From positions 4,464,001 through 4,528,000 of the forward strand of contig NZ_CP042806.1 in assembly GCF_008000815.1 (NCBI RefSeq): a stretch of 64,000 nucleotides of DNA, in the 5' to 3' direction. Both the position numbers and the translations under genes were made by a program. The first letter of the stretch is position 1; every line of letters begins with the position of its first letter. The notes beneath the pieces were generated by a model that made no database searches, was not told the origin of the DNA, and saw only the letters and a list, made by a program, of their open reading frames with translations. Below, piece by piece: positions 33,129 to 41,882 of the stretch. This stretch comes from Terriglobus albidus (GTDB lineage: Bacteria; Acidobacteriota; Terriglobia; Terriglobales; Acidobacteriaceae).

Positions 33129-34163
33129 CTAGGCCTTGTAGACTCTGCCCTTCCAAGAGACCTCATGCTTCAGCTTCACCTGCATCCAGCTTCGCCATAG
33201 CAGCCAGGCGAACATGGGCAGAGCGGCAATGCTGAGCACGCAGTCGAACCACGGAAACTCGCTCTTTCGGACGCGGGCGAGATAACGCCACAGCACACGA
33301 ATCCACAGCAGGCCAAGAGCCGCCCACTGCCACCAGAGCAATAACAAGTGCTGCGGCAGAACGACCATCAACACCGGCAGACTGAGCAGCAGGCCAAAAT
33401 CGATCAGCCGAAAACCAGCGAGCGCCAGCGGTTGCAGGAACAAGATGGCGAGGTTCTTCGTCCATCCCTCGATCATCGCCGGCAGGGTGCGATACATCTG
33501 GGTCTCCAGCGCATCGCCGCCGTAGCGGAAACGGAGGCGTCGCCGCGAGGCCTTGACCTTCCAGGCCAGCTCTACATCCTCCAGCACCTTGTCGCCGACC
33601 GCCTGATGTCCACCCACGGCAAAGTAAGTCTCCCGATCAATCAGAAGAAACTGCCCATTGGCGGCCGCGATCCGGCTGGAAGGGTCCGAAACCTTCTTCG
33701 GCGGATATGCGATGGCCAGCTCCGAAAAGATAAGAGGCATCAGCGCCCGCTGCCAGAAGCCGGTAACAATCTGCTTCGGCGAATAGGAGAGCAGCGCCGC
33801 CTCATACTTCTCTGCTTCGCGCATTGCCCGGCCCAGGCTGCCGGATGCGTGCCGGGTATCGGCATCGGTAAACAACAGCCACTTCCCCTTTGCCTGCTGT
33901 GCCGCGGCCCACAGAGCGTTGTTCTTACCGGTCATCCCCTTGCGGCCTGGTTTGGTCTCAAGCGGCGGAGCATTCATAACGGTCACATCGGCAACACTCT
34001 CGGCAATGCGGTGCGTCGCGTCTGTGGAGCCATCGTCGATGACAATCAACTCCCAGTGGCGGCCAAGCTCGAAGCCTGGCTCGCTTTGGGCCGTGAGCGA
34101 ACGCAGGCAGGCCTCCAGGCAGGCTTCTTCGTTCCGCGCCGGCACCATCACGGTAAGTTCCAT
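33129..34163 (-). CDS. Family 2 glycosyltransferase with C-terminal membrane helices
   Basis: A 344-aa protein. The GT-A domain spans residues 1-235: MELTVMVPARNEEACLEACL, ELIVIDDGSTDATHRIAESV, WLLFTDADTRH, A-A-A-N-G-Q-F-L-L-I-D, VLEDVELAWKVKASRRRLRF and a late YRTLPAMIEGWTKN box. Three or four hydrophobic helices follow from about residue 238 (LAILFLQPLALAGFRLIDFG onward). The layout recalls CrtQ-like or hopanoid/lipid glycosyltransferases that act at the inner membrane. The D-x-D and E-D motifs are present, so it should be active. The acceptor is unknown. A palindromic repeat lies immediately upstream. Confidence 0.88.
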   Translation of the reverse strand: MELTVMVPARNEEACLEACLRSLTAQSEPGFELGRHWELIVIDDGSTDATHRIAESVADVTVMNAPPLETKPGRKGMTGKNNALWAAAQQAKGKWLLFTDADTRHASGSLGRAMREAEKYEAALLSYSPKQIVTGFWQRALMPLIFSELAIAYPPKKVSDPSSRIAAANGQFLLIDRETYFAVGGHQAVGDKVLEDVELAWKVKASRRRLRFRYGGDALETQMYRTLPAMIEGWTKNLAILFLQPLALAGFRLIDFGLLLSLPVLMVVLPQHLLLLWWQWAALGLLWIRVLWRYLARVRKSEFPWFDCVLSIAALPMFAWLLWRSWMQVKLKHEVSWKGRVYKA

Positions 34164-34174
34164 CGTCTCTCCCT

Positions 34175-34556
34175 TGGAGCATTTTCCCTGTTGCTAGGGT
34201 GTGTCATCAAACTCCTGTCGTCAGCGTTGCGAGCGCAAATTGGTCCAGACGAGGCGGAGGCCGAAGGCTGTGGCGGGTCCACAGTCGAGGACGACAACGA
34301 AGTATGGGCGAATTTGCGCCGCAACCCGAAGGGCCGGGGCAGATTTTCCCGATCTCTTCGTCACTCGTCGTTTCAGTAGGCCGGCTACAGTTCTCTCCTT
34401 ACTCCTCGATCTCAGAAAAATCTGCTCCCGGCGCTGACGGCACGAGTTTGATGACACACCCTAGGTATCCCGGAAGAGAAGTGCAGCGGAGTTTTCATTG
34501 CGGAAAACGCCATAGATATGGAAGCCCGACACTACACCTGCAGGGAAAATGCTCCA
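34175..34556. repeat. 116-bp palindromic element (family 1), interrupted by a MITE
   Basis: The outer 16-bp inverted ends (TGGAGCATTTTCCCTG and its exact complement CAGGGAAAATGCTCCA) match the other family 1 copies. Without the 34197-34461 insertion and one TA, the element would be about 115 bp. The core hairpin GTTTTCATTGCGGAAAAC is kept. It lies between the glycosyltransferase and TlpA-like genes. Confidence 0.88.
34197..34461. mobile_element. 265-bp MITE with TA target duplication, nested in a family 1 repeat
   Basis: The ends are perfect 18-bp inverted repeats (GGGTGTGTCATCAAACTC and GAGTTTGATGACACACCC), with similarity continuing imperfectly for about 20 bp inwards. A TA dinucleotide stands on each side (34195-34196 and 34462-34463). 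Removing the element and one TA restores a family 1 repeat (TTGCTAGGTATCCC). The TA duplication fits IS630/Tc1-mariner type transposition. No transposase is encoded; the small frames within are mirror images of each other. Confidence 0.85.
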
Positions 34557-34583
34557 GCACTCGTATTATAGGAAGCGACCGTT

Positions 34584-35066
34584 ATGAAGCTTCTTGCCTC
34601 AGCCCTGCTCGCCTCCTCGCTCCTGCTCACCGCCTGTGAGCGCAACGTGAAGCCTGGGCAGATCGGCGGGGTAGCTCCCGATTTCACCGTTACTGATAGC
34701 GACCATTCCGCGAAGTTATCGAACTTCCGCGGCAAGGTGGTGGTGCTGAACTTCTGGGCGTCGTGGTGCGGCCCTTGCGTGGCAGAGATGCCGTCGTTGC
34801 AGGCGCTGCAGGAGCAGATGCCGAATATCCAGGTACTGGCTGTCTCCACCGATGGAGATGGAGACGCCTATAAACGCTTCCTGGATAAACACCGCATCCT
34901 GTTCCTGACGGTGCGCGACGCACAGCAAAAATCGAATGCTCTGTACGGCTCATATCGCTTTCCGGAGACCTACATCATCGACCGCAAGGGAGTGATCCGC
35001 CGCAAGATGATCGGACCGCAGGAGTGGACCAACCCCGAGATGATCGACTACCTGTCCAAGTTGTGA
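34584..35066 (+). CDS. TlpA/ResA-like thioredoxin-fold lipoprotein
   Basis: A 160-aa protein with a lipobox (SSLLLTACE, Cys 18) and a redoxin domain. Boxes: GGVAPDFTVTDSDHSAKLSN, VVLNFWASWCGPCVAEMPSL with the active site WCGPC at 61-65, V-L-A-V-S-T-D, and the cis-Pro region SYRFPETYIIDRKG. It should reduce disulphides at the outside of the membrane, for example in cytochrome c maturation, as in ResA/TlpA. No ccm genes are seen here. A TATTAT box lies 15 nt before the ATG and GGAAG lies 9 nt upstream, just after the repeat ends. Confidence 0.92.
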   Translation: MKLLASALLASSLLLTACERNVKPGQIGGVAPDFTVTDSDHSAKLSNFRGKVVVLNFWASWCGPCVAEMPSLQALQEQMPNIQVLAVSTDGDGDAYKRFLDKHRILFLTVRDAQQKSNALYGSYRFPETYIIDRKGVIRRKMIGPQEWTNPEMIDYLSKL

Positions 35067-35133
35067 CTTGGCAGGGCTGTAACGCCGCGCCGTTCCGCTT
35101 GAACCACGCGCCCCACACCTGTACCCTGAAGAT

Positions 35134-35418
35134 ATGACTACGGTCGACGCTCTTTACCGCTACAGCGTGCCTCCCACGGAGGCCGCGGTTCTGGCCCTGA
35201 ACAACCTGCGTGAGGTCTACGGCATTCGCCGCTTGACTATCGACGAAGCCGCGAAAACAGTGCGCGTGGAGTATGACGCGACGCGCTTCGGCGAGCCGGT
35301 TGTCCGCCAGTTACTGCGCCGCGCCGGTCTGCAGATTGCAGAGCCGGAGACGCTGGTGCTTCCGGCGCCGCCACCTCCTCCTCCGGCACAGCCGGCGGCT
35401 GCTCCGGCAAAGGCGTAG
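35134..35418 (+). CDS. HMA-like small protein with proline/alanine tail
   Basis: A 94-aa protein. Residues 1-68 resemble the ferredoxin-like heavy-metal-associated fold (RYSVPPTEAAVLALNNLREV, LTIDEAAKTVRVEYDATRFG, VVRQLLRRAGLQI). The metal-binding CxxC is absent; the loop carries S-V-P-P. A tail of mainly Pro and Ala (residues 75-94) follows. It may bind another partner rather than a metal. The stop codon TAG is the first three bases of a family 1 repeat, so the tail could have been cut or altered when the element arrived. It is 67 nt downstream of the TlpA-like gene. Confidence 0.7.
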   Translation: MTTVDALYRYSVPPTEAAVLALNNLREVYGIRRLTIDEAAKTVRVEYDATRFGEPVVRQLLRRAGLQIAEPETLVLPAPPPPPPAQPAAAPAKA

Positions 35419-35531
35419 AGCATTTTCACTGTAGGTGCAGTGCAGGGGTTCCAAATCTATGGGCGTTTTCCGCGATGAAAATGCCGCTGCACTCCTCTTC
35501 AGGGATACCCAGCAACAGTGGAAATGCTCTA
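35416..35531. repeat. 116-bp palindromic element (family 1), reverse orientation
   Basis: Ends TAGAGCATTTTCACTGT and ACAGTGGAAATGCTCTA; core GGCGTTTTCCGCGATGAAAA. The element is the reverse complement of the copies at 48186 and 54889. Its first TAG is the stop codon of the HMA-like gene. It precedes tRNA-Arg by 79 nt. Confidence 0.9.
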
Positions 35532-35610
35532 ATCCACACCGGGTCGCAGGTGACAACGATCTGTGTTATCTTAGAAAAGTTGCCGCTGGTTGCATAACAG
35601 CGTGCGGGAT

Positions 35611-35687
35611 GCGCCCGTAGCTCAGCTGGATAGAGCGAATGACTACGAATCATTAGGTCGGAGGTTCGACTCCTTCCGGGCGCACCA
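35611..35687 (+). tRNA. tRNA-Arg (anticodon ACG)
   Basis: Full cloverleaf: acceptor GCGCCCG pairs with CGGGCGC, the discriminator A follows, and CCA is encoded. The D-arm contains GCTCAGCTGGATAGAGC; the anticodon loop CTACGAA gives anticodon ACG; the T-loop is TTCGACT. It reads CGU/CGC/CGA arginine codons after A34 deamination. A hairpin terminator follows. Confidence 0.97.
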
Positions 35688-35701
35688 TCAAGATTCGAAA
35701 A

Positions 35702-35731
35702 CGGACACCGATCGGTGTCCGTTTCGCTTTT
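35702..35731 (+). terminator. Rho-independent terminator after tRNA-Arg
   Basis: A perfect 20-nt inverted repeat, CGGACACCGATCGGTGTCCG, followed by TTTCGCTTTT. It stands 14 nt after the tRNA end and 28 nt before the GH13 gene. Confidence 0.85.
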
Positions 35732-35759
35732 GGACAAAGCCGGCATCTAACCAGAAGGC

Positions 35760-37466
35760 ATGATTAACGACCTCTGGTACAAGAACGCTATTGTCTACTG
35801 CCTTTCGGTCGAGAGTTTTCTAGATGGCAATGGTGACGGCGTCGGCGACTTTCGCGGCCTGATTCAATGCCTGGATTACCTGCAGGGGCTGGGCGTCACC
35901 GCCATCTGGTTGATGCCCTTTCAGACCTCTCCACAAAAAGACGACGGCTACGACATCACGGACTACTACAGCGTCGACCCGCGTTACGGAACGCTGGGCG
36001 ACTTTGTGGAGTTTGCCCATGGCTGCGCACAGCGTGGCATGCGAGTGATGATCGACCTGGTGGTCAACCATACCTCCGACCAGCATCCCTGGTTCAAAGC
36101 CGCGCGCAACAGCCCGGACTCTCCCTATCGCGACTGGTATGTCTGGTCGAAGAAGAAGCCGAGGAATGCGAATAGCGGCATGGTCTTTCCCGGCGTGCAA
36201 CGAACAACGTGGACCTATGATGAAGCTGCCAAGGAGTTTTACTTTCATCGCTTCTATAAATTTCAACCAGACCTGAATACGTCAAACCCCGAGGTTCAGG
36301 CAGAGATCCTGAAGATCATGGGGTTTTGGATTCAACTTGGCGTCTCCGGCTTCCGCATGGATGCCGTTCCCTTTGTCATTGCCACCAAAGGCGCCGGCAT
36401 CACTCGCACAGTGGAGCAGTACGACATGCTGCGCACGTTTGCCGCGTTTCTGAGCTGGCGCAAGGGAGACGCCATCATCCTCGCCGAAGCGAACGTGCTG
36501 CCTTCTTCCGACATGCACTACTTTGGCGAAGCCGGCGAGCGCCTATCGATGATGTTCAATTTCAATGTCAACCAGCACCTGTTCTATTCGCTGGCAACCG
36601 GCGACGTAGGCCCGCTGCAGACATCTCTGATGCAGACAAAGCCACGCCCCGCGACCGCGCAGTGGGCCACGTTTCTACGGAATCACGATGAGCTGGACCT
36701 TGGCCGCTTGACCGAAGCGCAGCGCCGCAAGGTATTTGAGCGGTTCGCCCCGGACAAAGAGATGCAGCTCTACGGCCGCGGTATCCGCAGGCGTTTGGCG
36801 CCGATGCTACATGGCGATCGAAGACGCCTGGAACAGGCCTACTCCCTGCTCTTCTCTATGCCTGGCACTCCGGTACTGCGTTACGGCGATGAGATCGGCA
36901 TGGGAGACAACCTGGCTCTACCGGAGCGCTATAGCACCCGCACCTCCATGCAATGGACCAACGACCATCATGGCGGCTTTACGCGAGCCCCGCGATCGAA
37001 GATACATACCATTCGAAACGGCGCATACGGCTATCAGCATGTGAATGTCGCGGATCAGCGCCGCGATCCGAACTCGCTGATGGACTGGATGGAGCGCATG
37101 ATCCGTGTGCGCAAGGAGACGCCTGAGATCGGTTGGGGCGACTTTCGGATCATCGACACTGGATACAACCAGGTTCTCGGCATCCGTTACGACTGGCGCG
37201 GCAATCACACGCTGGTGCTGCATAACTTCAGCGCCGATCCTGTTGAGCTCCGGCTAGCTCCACACACCATCGGCGATGGAGCGGAAACAGGCGCGCCCCT
37301 GATCAATATCCTGTCGAAAGAACACAGCTTCCTCGAAGAGGAGAAAGATGGACGCTACTCCATCCAACTGGAGCCGTATGGCTATCGCTGGTTCCGCGTG
37401 GGCGGCTTCGACGGACGCCTGCTGAAGATGGCCCAGCGCCCTCCCACTACTTCTTCGCAGCCGTGA
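35760..37466 (+). CDS. GH13 family alpha-glucan enzyme (trehalose synthase/amylase-like)
   Basis: A 568-aa cytoplasmic (no signal) glycoside hydrolase family 13 enzyme. Opening box: LWYKNAIVYCLSVESFLDGN then GDFRGLIQCLDYLQGLGVTA. Catalytic residues: nucleophile Asp in GVSGFRMDAVP, acid/base Glu in IILAEANVLP, and the transition-state Asp in FLRNHDELDLG. V-V-N-H-T is region I. The domain order resembles trehalose synthase, but the product is about 568 aa and the enzyme could equally be an amylase or glucosyl transferase. The 3' end overlaps the glycogen-debranching gene on the other strand by 20 bp, so the two sugar genes are convergent. GAAGG lies just before the ATG. Confidence 0.88.
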   Translation: MINDLWYKNAIVYCLSVESFLDGNGDGVGDFRGLIQCLDYLQGLGVTAIWLMPFQTSPQKDDGYDITDYYSVDPRYGTLGDFVEFAHGCAQRGMRVMIDLVVNHTSDQHPWFKAARNSPDSPYRDWYVWSKKKPRNANSGMVFPGVQRTTWTYDEAAKEFYFHRFYKFQPDLNTSNPEVQAEILKIMGFWIQLGVSGFRMDAVPFVIATKGAGITRTVEQYDMLRTFAAFLSWRKGDAIILAEANVLPSSDMHYFGEAGERLSMMFNFNVNQHLFYSLATGDVGPLQTSLMQTKPRPATAQWATFLRNHDELDLGRLTEAQRRKVFERFAPDKEMQLYGRGIRRRLAPMLHGDRRRLEQAYSLLFSMPGTPVLRYGDEIGMGDNLALPERYSTRTSMQWTNDHHGGFTRAPRSKIHTIRNGAYGYQHVNVADQRRDPNSLMDWMERMIRVRKETPEIGWGDFRIIDTGYNQVLGIRYDWRGNHTLVLHNFSADPVELRLAPHTIGDGAETGAPLINILSKEHSFLEEEKDGRYSIQLEPYGYRWFRVGGFDGRLLKMAQRPPTTSSQP

Positions 37467-39567
37467 GATCCAGCTCTTTCTGTGTCTCTTTATCCGAACG
37501 CATCTGGTGCAGCATGACCTCGCAACGCAGTACCTCGGCGACACTCCATGCCTGCGCCATGCAGCCGCGTGGTGTGAAGGGCTCTTCGGCATCGAAGATC
37601 TCGCTGATGGTACCTACGCCATCTTCATAGAGGTGCTGGTCGAAGCCATGCAGAAAGGCCTGCGCCTTCTCCGCCTGTTCGGGAAAGGTCTTCATCCACG
37701 CATTCACAAAGGGCCCGATCAGCCATCCCCATACCGTTCCCTGGTGATACGCGGCATCCCGAGCCCACAGGTCGCCGTCGTAACGAGGCTTATAGTCTTT
37801 TTCGCCGCGCGCCAGGCTACGCAGACCAACAGGCGTAAGCAACTCGCGCATGCAGCGCTCGACTACCGGCTTCCACCGCGCCTCATCGAGCACGGGATAT
37901 TTCAGCGAGATCGCGATCAGTTGATTGGGCCGGATCTGCGCGTCATCGCCCCCCTCGAACGTATCCACCACATCGAAGAGACACCCCTTATCGCCATTCC
38001 AGAAGCGGCGGTTAAAACTTTCGCGGCACCGGTCCGCCAACTGCAGATAGCGGGCACGATCCGTACGGGTATCCTCGAGCGCCTCAAGCCACTCCACCAA
38101 CAGGCGAAGCGCGTTGTACCAAAGCGCATTCAGCTCCACCGTCTTACCACGACGAGGAGTTACGACCCAATCGCCGACCTTTGCGTCCATCCATGTGAGC
38201 TGATACCCATCCTGCCCCTGGACCATCAAGCCGTCGTTCTGGTCGATATGGATGCCGAAGTCGGTCCCGCGCAGATGCCATTCGGCGACATCGACCATCT
38301 TCGGCAGAAGAAACTCAAGCGTCTCCCAGTCACTGGTTACCTGCACATAGCGATCGATGGCATGGAAGAACCATAACGTCGCATCAGCAGTGTGATACAA
38401 GCCGCTGGTTCTACCTTCGGGAAACATGTTCGGGATGAGGCCGTTATGGATGTAGTTGCCGAAGCTGCGGAGAATGTACTCGGCCTCACGATAGCGGCCG
38501 GTAGAGAGAGTGAGTCCCTCCAGCGAGATCATGGTGTCACGGCCCCAATCGGTAAACCAATGGTAGCCGGCAATCACGGTACGAATCTCATCGCCCACCG
38601 CGTGGGCGCGGATCTGGTCTGCGGTACGCCCCATCGGAGTAATAAGAAACTGGTCGGCGGCAAACACCAGCTCTGCAGCAAAGCCTTCCCGTGCTTCGGG
38701 AGGCGCAGCACGCAGCAGGCGGCGCTTGCGTTCGAGTTCGGTTGCGAATGACGCCCCCGCCGATAGCGCCCGTACCTTCTCCCAATCTTCTGTTGAAGCC
38801 GTGAGAGCGGCAGGCTTTTCGGATCGGAGGTCGGTGGCGAATTTTCCAGGAGACCAAAGAGAACCCTCCCAGTCATAACCGCGTGCCTGTTCGATGCGAT
38901 AGCGAAGATTGTCGAGCCGCCTGGTCTTCATCTGGAAGCCGCACTCATCACAGTTCCAGGCCAGCTTAAGTACCGGAAGATCGTCACTGACGTACAGCTC
39001 GAAGCCATCCTCGACTCCGGTCCAGCGGTACTGTTCCTGTGGCGGCCCCGCCAGCGAGTCGTCGTGTGACCGCACATGCATGGCCGGCTGCACCTCCAAC
39101 CGGCCTCCCTCCCCTTCCAGCAGTGTGTAGGTGATGTACGCCGTGTTCTGCAGATGGACCATGCAGGCGCGTTTTTCGATCACATTGCCGGCGCATCGAA
39201 AGACCCAGACGGGGAGTCCGTTTTCCAGCCGGAACTCCGACAGGTAGGGACTGATGGGATCGGGAGTGTCCCTGTGGACCAGGTCGTCACAGTCCAGCAC
39301 GTACGATTGATCGCCGACGATCAGGCGCTCGCGCAGTTGATTCAGCATTATGGTGCGCCCATGTGGCGCGGGCAAAGCCGCAATCAGCCAGCCATGATAG
39401 CGGCGGGTATTCAGGCCACCCACAGTACCGGAAAGATAGCCACCAAGACCATTCGTGACAATCCACTCGGTAAAGAGGCCTCGACGGCTGCGGACACGTT
39501 CATCCAGGTGGGCTACGTCCAGTTCGACGTGACGGACAATCGGTGCAGGGCGAAAGATCGTCTTCAT
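37447..39567 (-). CDS. Glycogen debranching enzyme (amylo-alpha-1,6-glucosidase type)
   Basis: A 706-aa protein. The GDE N-terminal domain (about residues 30-270) contains ETE-like SRRGLFTEWIVTNGLGGYLS and the GLNTRRYHGWLIAALP box. The C-terminal GDE_C alpha/alpha barrel has AGYHWFTDWGRDTMISLEGL, FGNYIHNGLIPNMFPEG, NALWYNALRLLVEWLEAL, YDGDLWARDAAYHQGTVWGW and a conserved A-Q-A-W-S-V-A-E. These are the archaeal/bacterial debrancher boxes that cleave alpha-1,6 branches, giving maltooligosaccharides or glucose. Asp in W-G-R-D-T and Asp in W-A-R-D-A are probable catalytic residues. It should work with the neighbouring GH13 enzyme in glycogen turnover. Confidence 0.92.
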   Translation of the reverse strand: MKTIFRPAPIVRHVELDVAHLDERVRSRRGLFTEWIVTNGLGGYLSGTVGGLNTRRYHGWLIAALPAPHGRTIMLNQLRERLIVGDQSYVLDCDDLVHRDTPDPISPYLSEFRLENGLPVWVFRCAGNVIEKRACMVHLQNTAYITYTLLEGEGGRLEVQPAMHVRSHDDSLAGPPQEQYRWTGVEDGFELYVSDDLPVLKLAWNCDECGFQMKTRRLDNLRYRIEQARGYDWEGSLWSPGKFATDLRSEKPAALTASTEDWEKVRALSAGASFATELERKRRLLRAAPPEAREGFAAELVFAADQFLITPMGRTADQIRAHAVGDEIRTVIAGYHWFTDWGRDTMISLEGLTLSTGRYREAEYILRSFGNYIHNGLIPNMFPEGRTSGLYHTADATLWFFHAIDRYVQVTSDWETLEFLLPKMVDVAEWHLRGTDFGIHIDQNDGLMVQGQDGYQLTWMDAKVGDWVVTPRRGKTVELNALWYNALRLLVEWLEALEDTRTDRARYLQLADRCRESFNRRFWNGDKGCLFDVVDTFEGGDDAQIRPNQLIAISLKYPVLDEARWKPVVERCMRELLTPVGLRSLARGEKDYKPRYDGDLWARDAAYHQGTVWGWLIGPFVNAWMKTFPEQAEKAQAFLHGFDQHLYEDGVGTISEIFDAEEPFTPRGCMAQAWSVAEVLRCEVMLHQMRSDKETQKELDLTAAKK

Positions 39568-39634
39568 GCTCCCACTTGGATGCGGCGAAATGGCATTGCG
39601 CAGCCAGGGAGTGCCATCAAACTCCTGGGAGAGC

Positions 39635-41557
39635 TTAGCGAGCGATGAGATTCACAATCTGGTTGGTCACCAGCGCGGCCGTATAGGCGAAGACCGTCAT
39701 ATAGGTGAACTGAATGGCCGGCCAGCGCCAGCTATTGGTCTCGCGACGGACCATGATGATGGTGGAAGTGCACTGCAGCGCAAAGGCAAAGAAGACCACC
39801 AGCGCCAGCGCTCCGCCCAGCGTCATATCGCCACGTAGCGCCTGCTGCAGGCCCATCGCATGCGTCTCCGGATCGACGCCATAGAGCGTGCCCAGCGTAC
39901 CGACAATTACCTCACGCGCAACGATGGAGCTGAGCAGACCGATACCGATCTTCCAGTTGAAGCCGAGCGGACGGATGACAGGCTCGATCCAGTGACCGAC
40001 ATGACCGATAACGGAATCCGTCAGCTCAGAGAACTGGCCGGAATGCACCGGCAAAACACTGAGCACCCACACAGCGAAGGTGACGCCCAGAATGATGGTT
40101 CCGGCCTTGCGCAGGAAGAGCTTGGCACGGTCATAGAGCCGGATGCCGAGACCCTGCAGCGTGGGCCAGCGGTACTGTGGCAGTTCCAGGATGAACGGAG
40201 CCGAAGATGCCTTCAGCAACGAGGACTTGAGTACACGCGCCGTAAACAACGCCGCCAGGAAGCCCAGCACATACAGGCTCAGCATGACCGTGGCCCGCAG
40301 ACCAACGAAACTGCCCAGCAGCTTCCGATCGGGAACGAAGGCCGCGATGATGAGGGTATAGACCGGCAAGCGTGCAGAACAGGTCATGAACGGAGCAACC
40401 AGAATGGTGGCGAAGCGGTCGCGCTTGTTCTCAATGGTGCGGGTCGCCATGATGGCGGGAACGGCGCAGGCGTAGGCACTGAGTAACGGAATAAAGGCCT
40501 TACCGTTCAGACCGATGGAACGCATGACGCGATCTGCGATCAAGGCGGCACGAGCAAGATAGCCGGAGTCTTCCAGGATGCCGATGAACGCGAAGAGCAG
40601 AAGAATCTGGGGGAGGAAGACCAGCACCGACTGCACGCCGTTCCACAAACCGTCCCGCAGGAGAGCACGCATCCAGCCGTCAGGTAGGAGCGCCGCAACC
40701 TTTACGCCCAGGCCTGTCAGCAGGTTCCCAAGGCCATCACTCAGCGGTTGTCCCAAGCCAAAGACCACCTGAAAGACAGCAATGACGACCGCAAGAAAGA
40801 TCAGCGGACCCCAGACTCGATGCAAAAGAACGTGGTCCAGACGACGCGTCCACTTGGGAGCATTGGGCTGCTGATATTGCGTACGGGAGCTGACCTGGGT
40901 AGCCCACTTCCTGTAGCTGTCAGCGCTCTGAATCACGGGCAGCTTCACAGCGCCGGGCCGGGTGACCTCGAAGTTGCCGTACTGGCTAAGGAAGTCCGCA
41001 ACGCGATCCAGCCCGACACCCTTCGCAGCGGAGATCAGTGCGACGGGATGGCCGAGCTCACGAGCCATGGCAAGCACATCCACCTTGCCGCCACGCGACT
41101 CAAGCACGTCGGACATGTTCAAAATGACCAGGGTAGGCAGGCCGAGCGCAAGAATGGGAGCAGCCAGCATGAGCTGCCGGTTCATATGGGTGGAGTCGAG
41201 CACCAGCAGTACGGCATCGGGCGCGGCAACTCCAGGCATTTGGCCTTTCAGCACATCGACAGCGACGCGGGCATCTTCGGAAAAAGTGGCGAGCGAGTAG
41301 ATGCCGGGAAGATCGATCAGGGTGAGGTCGCTGCGGCCGATAGCCTTCATCCTGCCGGAATGGTGTTCTACTGTGACGCCCGGATAGTTGCCAACCTTCT
41401 GCCGAAGTCCGGTCAGGCGGTTGAACAGCGTCGATTTTCCACAGTTCGGAGGCCCAATGAGAGCGATTGTCCGGATCTGGCCCTTGTGCGATGCAGACAG
41501 GGGCGGTGCCGTCAGAACGGCGGCATTCGATTCCGCAGGGGTACAGCAGGAGCTCAT
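39635..41557 (-). CDS. feoB: Ferrous iron transporter B
   Basis: A 640-aa FeoB. The G domain has G1 GPPNCGKST (residues 35-43), the switch area RQKVGNYPGVTVEHHSG, G3 LIDLPGIYS, G4-like I-L-N-M-S-D, and a C-terminal core of helices with NGKAFIPLLSAYACAVPAIM, TFMTCSARLPVYTLII-like boxes and a Gate motif repeat. The N-terminus has a Cys pair (S-S-C-C-T-P). FeoB imports Fe(II) in a GTP-dependent way. Its start overlaps the FeoA stop (ATGA). The total is shorter than the roughly 750-aa E. coli form, as in many other phyla. Confidence 0.97.
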   Translation of the reverse strand: MSSCCTPAESNAAVLTAPPLSASHKGQIRTIALIGPPNCGKSTLFNRLTGLRQKVGNYPGVTVEHHSGRMKAIGRSDLTLIDLPGIYSLATFSEDARVAVDVLKGQMPGVAAPDAVLLVLDSTHMNRQLMLAAPILALGLPTLVILNMSDVLESRGGKVDVLAMARELGHPVALISAAKGVGLDRVADFLSQYGNFEVTRPGAVKLPVIQSADSYRKWATQVSSRTQYQQPNAPKWTRRLDHVLLHRVWGPLIFLAVVIAVFQVVFGLGQPLSDGLGNLLTGLGVKVAALLPDGWMRALLRDGLWNGVQSVLVFLPQILLLFAFIGILEDSGYLARAALIADRVMRSIGLNGKAFIPLLSAYACAVPAIMATRTIENKRDRFATILVAPFMTCSARLPVYTLIIAAFVPDRKLLGSFVGLRATVMLSLYVLGFLAALFTARVLKSSLLKASSAPFILELPQYRWPTLQGLGIRLYDRAKLFLRKAGTIILGVTFAVWVLSVLPVHSGQFSELTDSVIGHVGHWIEPVIRPLGFNWKIGIGLLSSIVAREVIVGTLGTLYGVDPETHAMGLQQALRGDMTLGGALALVVFFAFALQCTSTIIMVRRETNSWRWPAIQFTYMTVFAYTAALVTNQIVNLIAR

Positions 41558-41790
41558 TGAACTTTCTCGATGGGGGTCATGAAGAGATGGCGGGCGGTCT
41601 CACGGCGTAATGCAACCTCAATGCCATCAACCCGATAGACGGTGGGATCACCTCCGGGAGCGCGCCGCAGGACGTGGACGCCAGCCCCGGGCAGAAAGCC
41701 CATATGCGCGAGGTGATCGCCTACCTCTTCCGGCAACTCGACCCGCTCCAAACGACCGTGCTGGCCCACCTTCATCTCACTGAGGCACAT
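41554..41790 (-). CDS. feoA: Ferrous iron transport protein A
   Basis: A 78-aa SH3-like protein: MCLSEMKVGQHGRLERVELP, HLAHMGFLPGAGVHVLRRAP and VYRVDGIEVALRRETARHLF are the usual FeoA boxes. FeoA is a small cytoplasmic partner of FeoB. It is translationally coupled to feoB. Upstream (41797-41835) is an AT-richer stretch with direct AATTCAG repeats that could be an operator. Confidence 0.95.
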   Translation of the reverse strand: MCLSEMKVGQHGRLERVELPEEVGDHLAHMGFLPGAGVHVLRRAPGGDPTVYRVDGIEVALRRETARHLFMTPIEKVQ

Positions 41791-41802
41791 CTTTTTCCAC
41801 CT

Positions 41803-41831
41803 AATTCAGTCTACATTAGTCCGAATTCAGA
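41803..41831 (-). promoter_or_regulatory. Possible metal-regulator site upstream of feoA
   Basis: The plus strand reads AATTCAGTCTACATTAGT then CCGAATTCAG, with AATTCAG twice. It is AT-rich in a GC-rich setting and lies 13-42 bp before the feoA start. Iron uptake operons usually carry an operator (Fur, DtxR or MntR type) here. The sequence is not a good match to a consensus I know, so the regulator is unassigned. Confidence 0.25.
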
Positions 41832-41882
41832 TGGTCAGATGTTTTCATCGAAAGGAAAGATTCAGCAACTGAATGGGATACT

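Noticed and set aside
34201-34457. Two 78-codon frames with nearly the same N-terminus on opposite strands
   Set aside because: They are mirror readings of the inverted repeat of the MITE, not genes.
39602-39634. Partial match to the MITE end (CCATCAAACTCCTG) before the debranching gene
   Set aside because: Only about 14 bases match and no second end or TA duplication is seen; could be a relic or chance.
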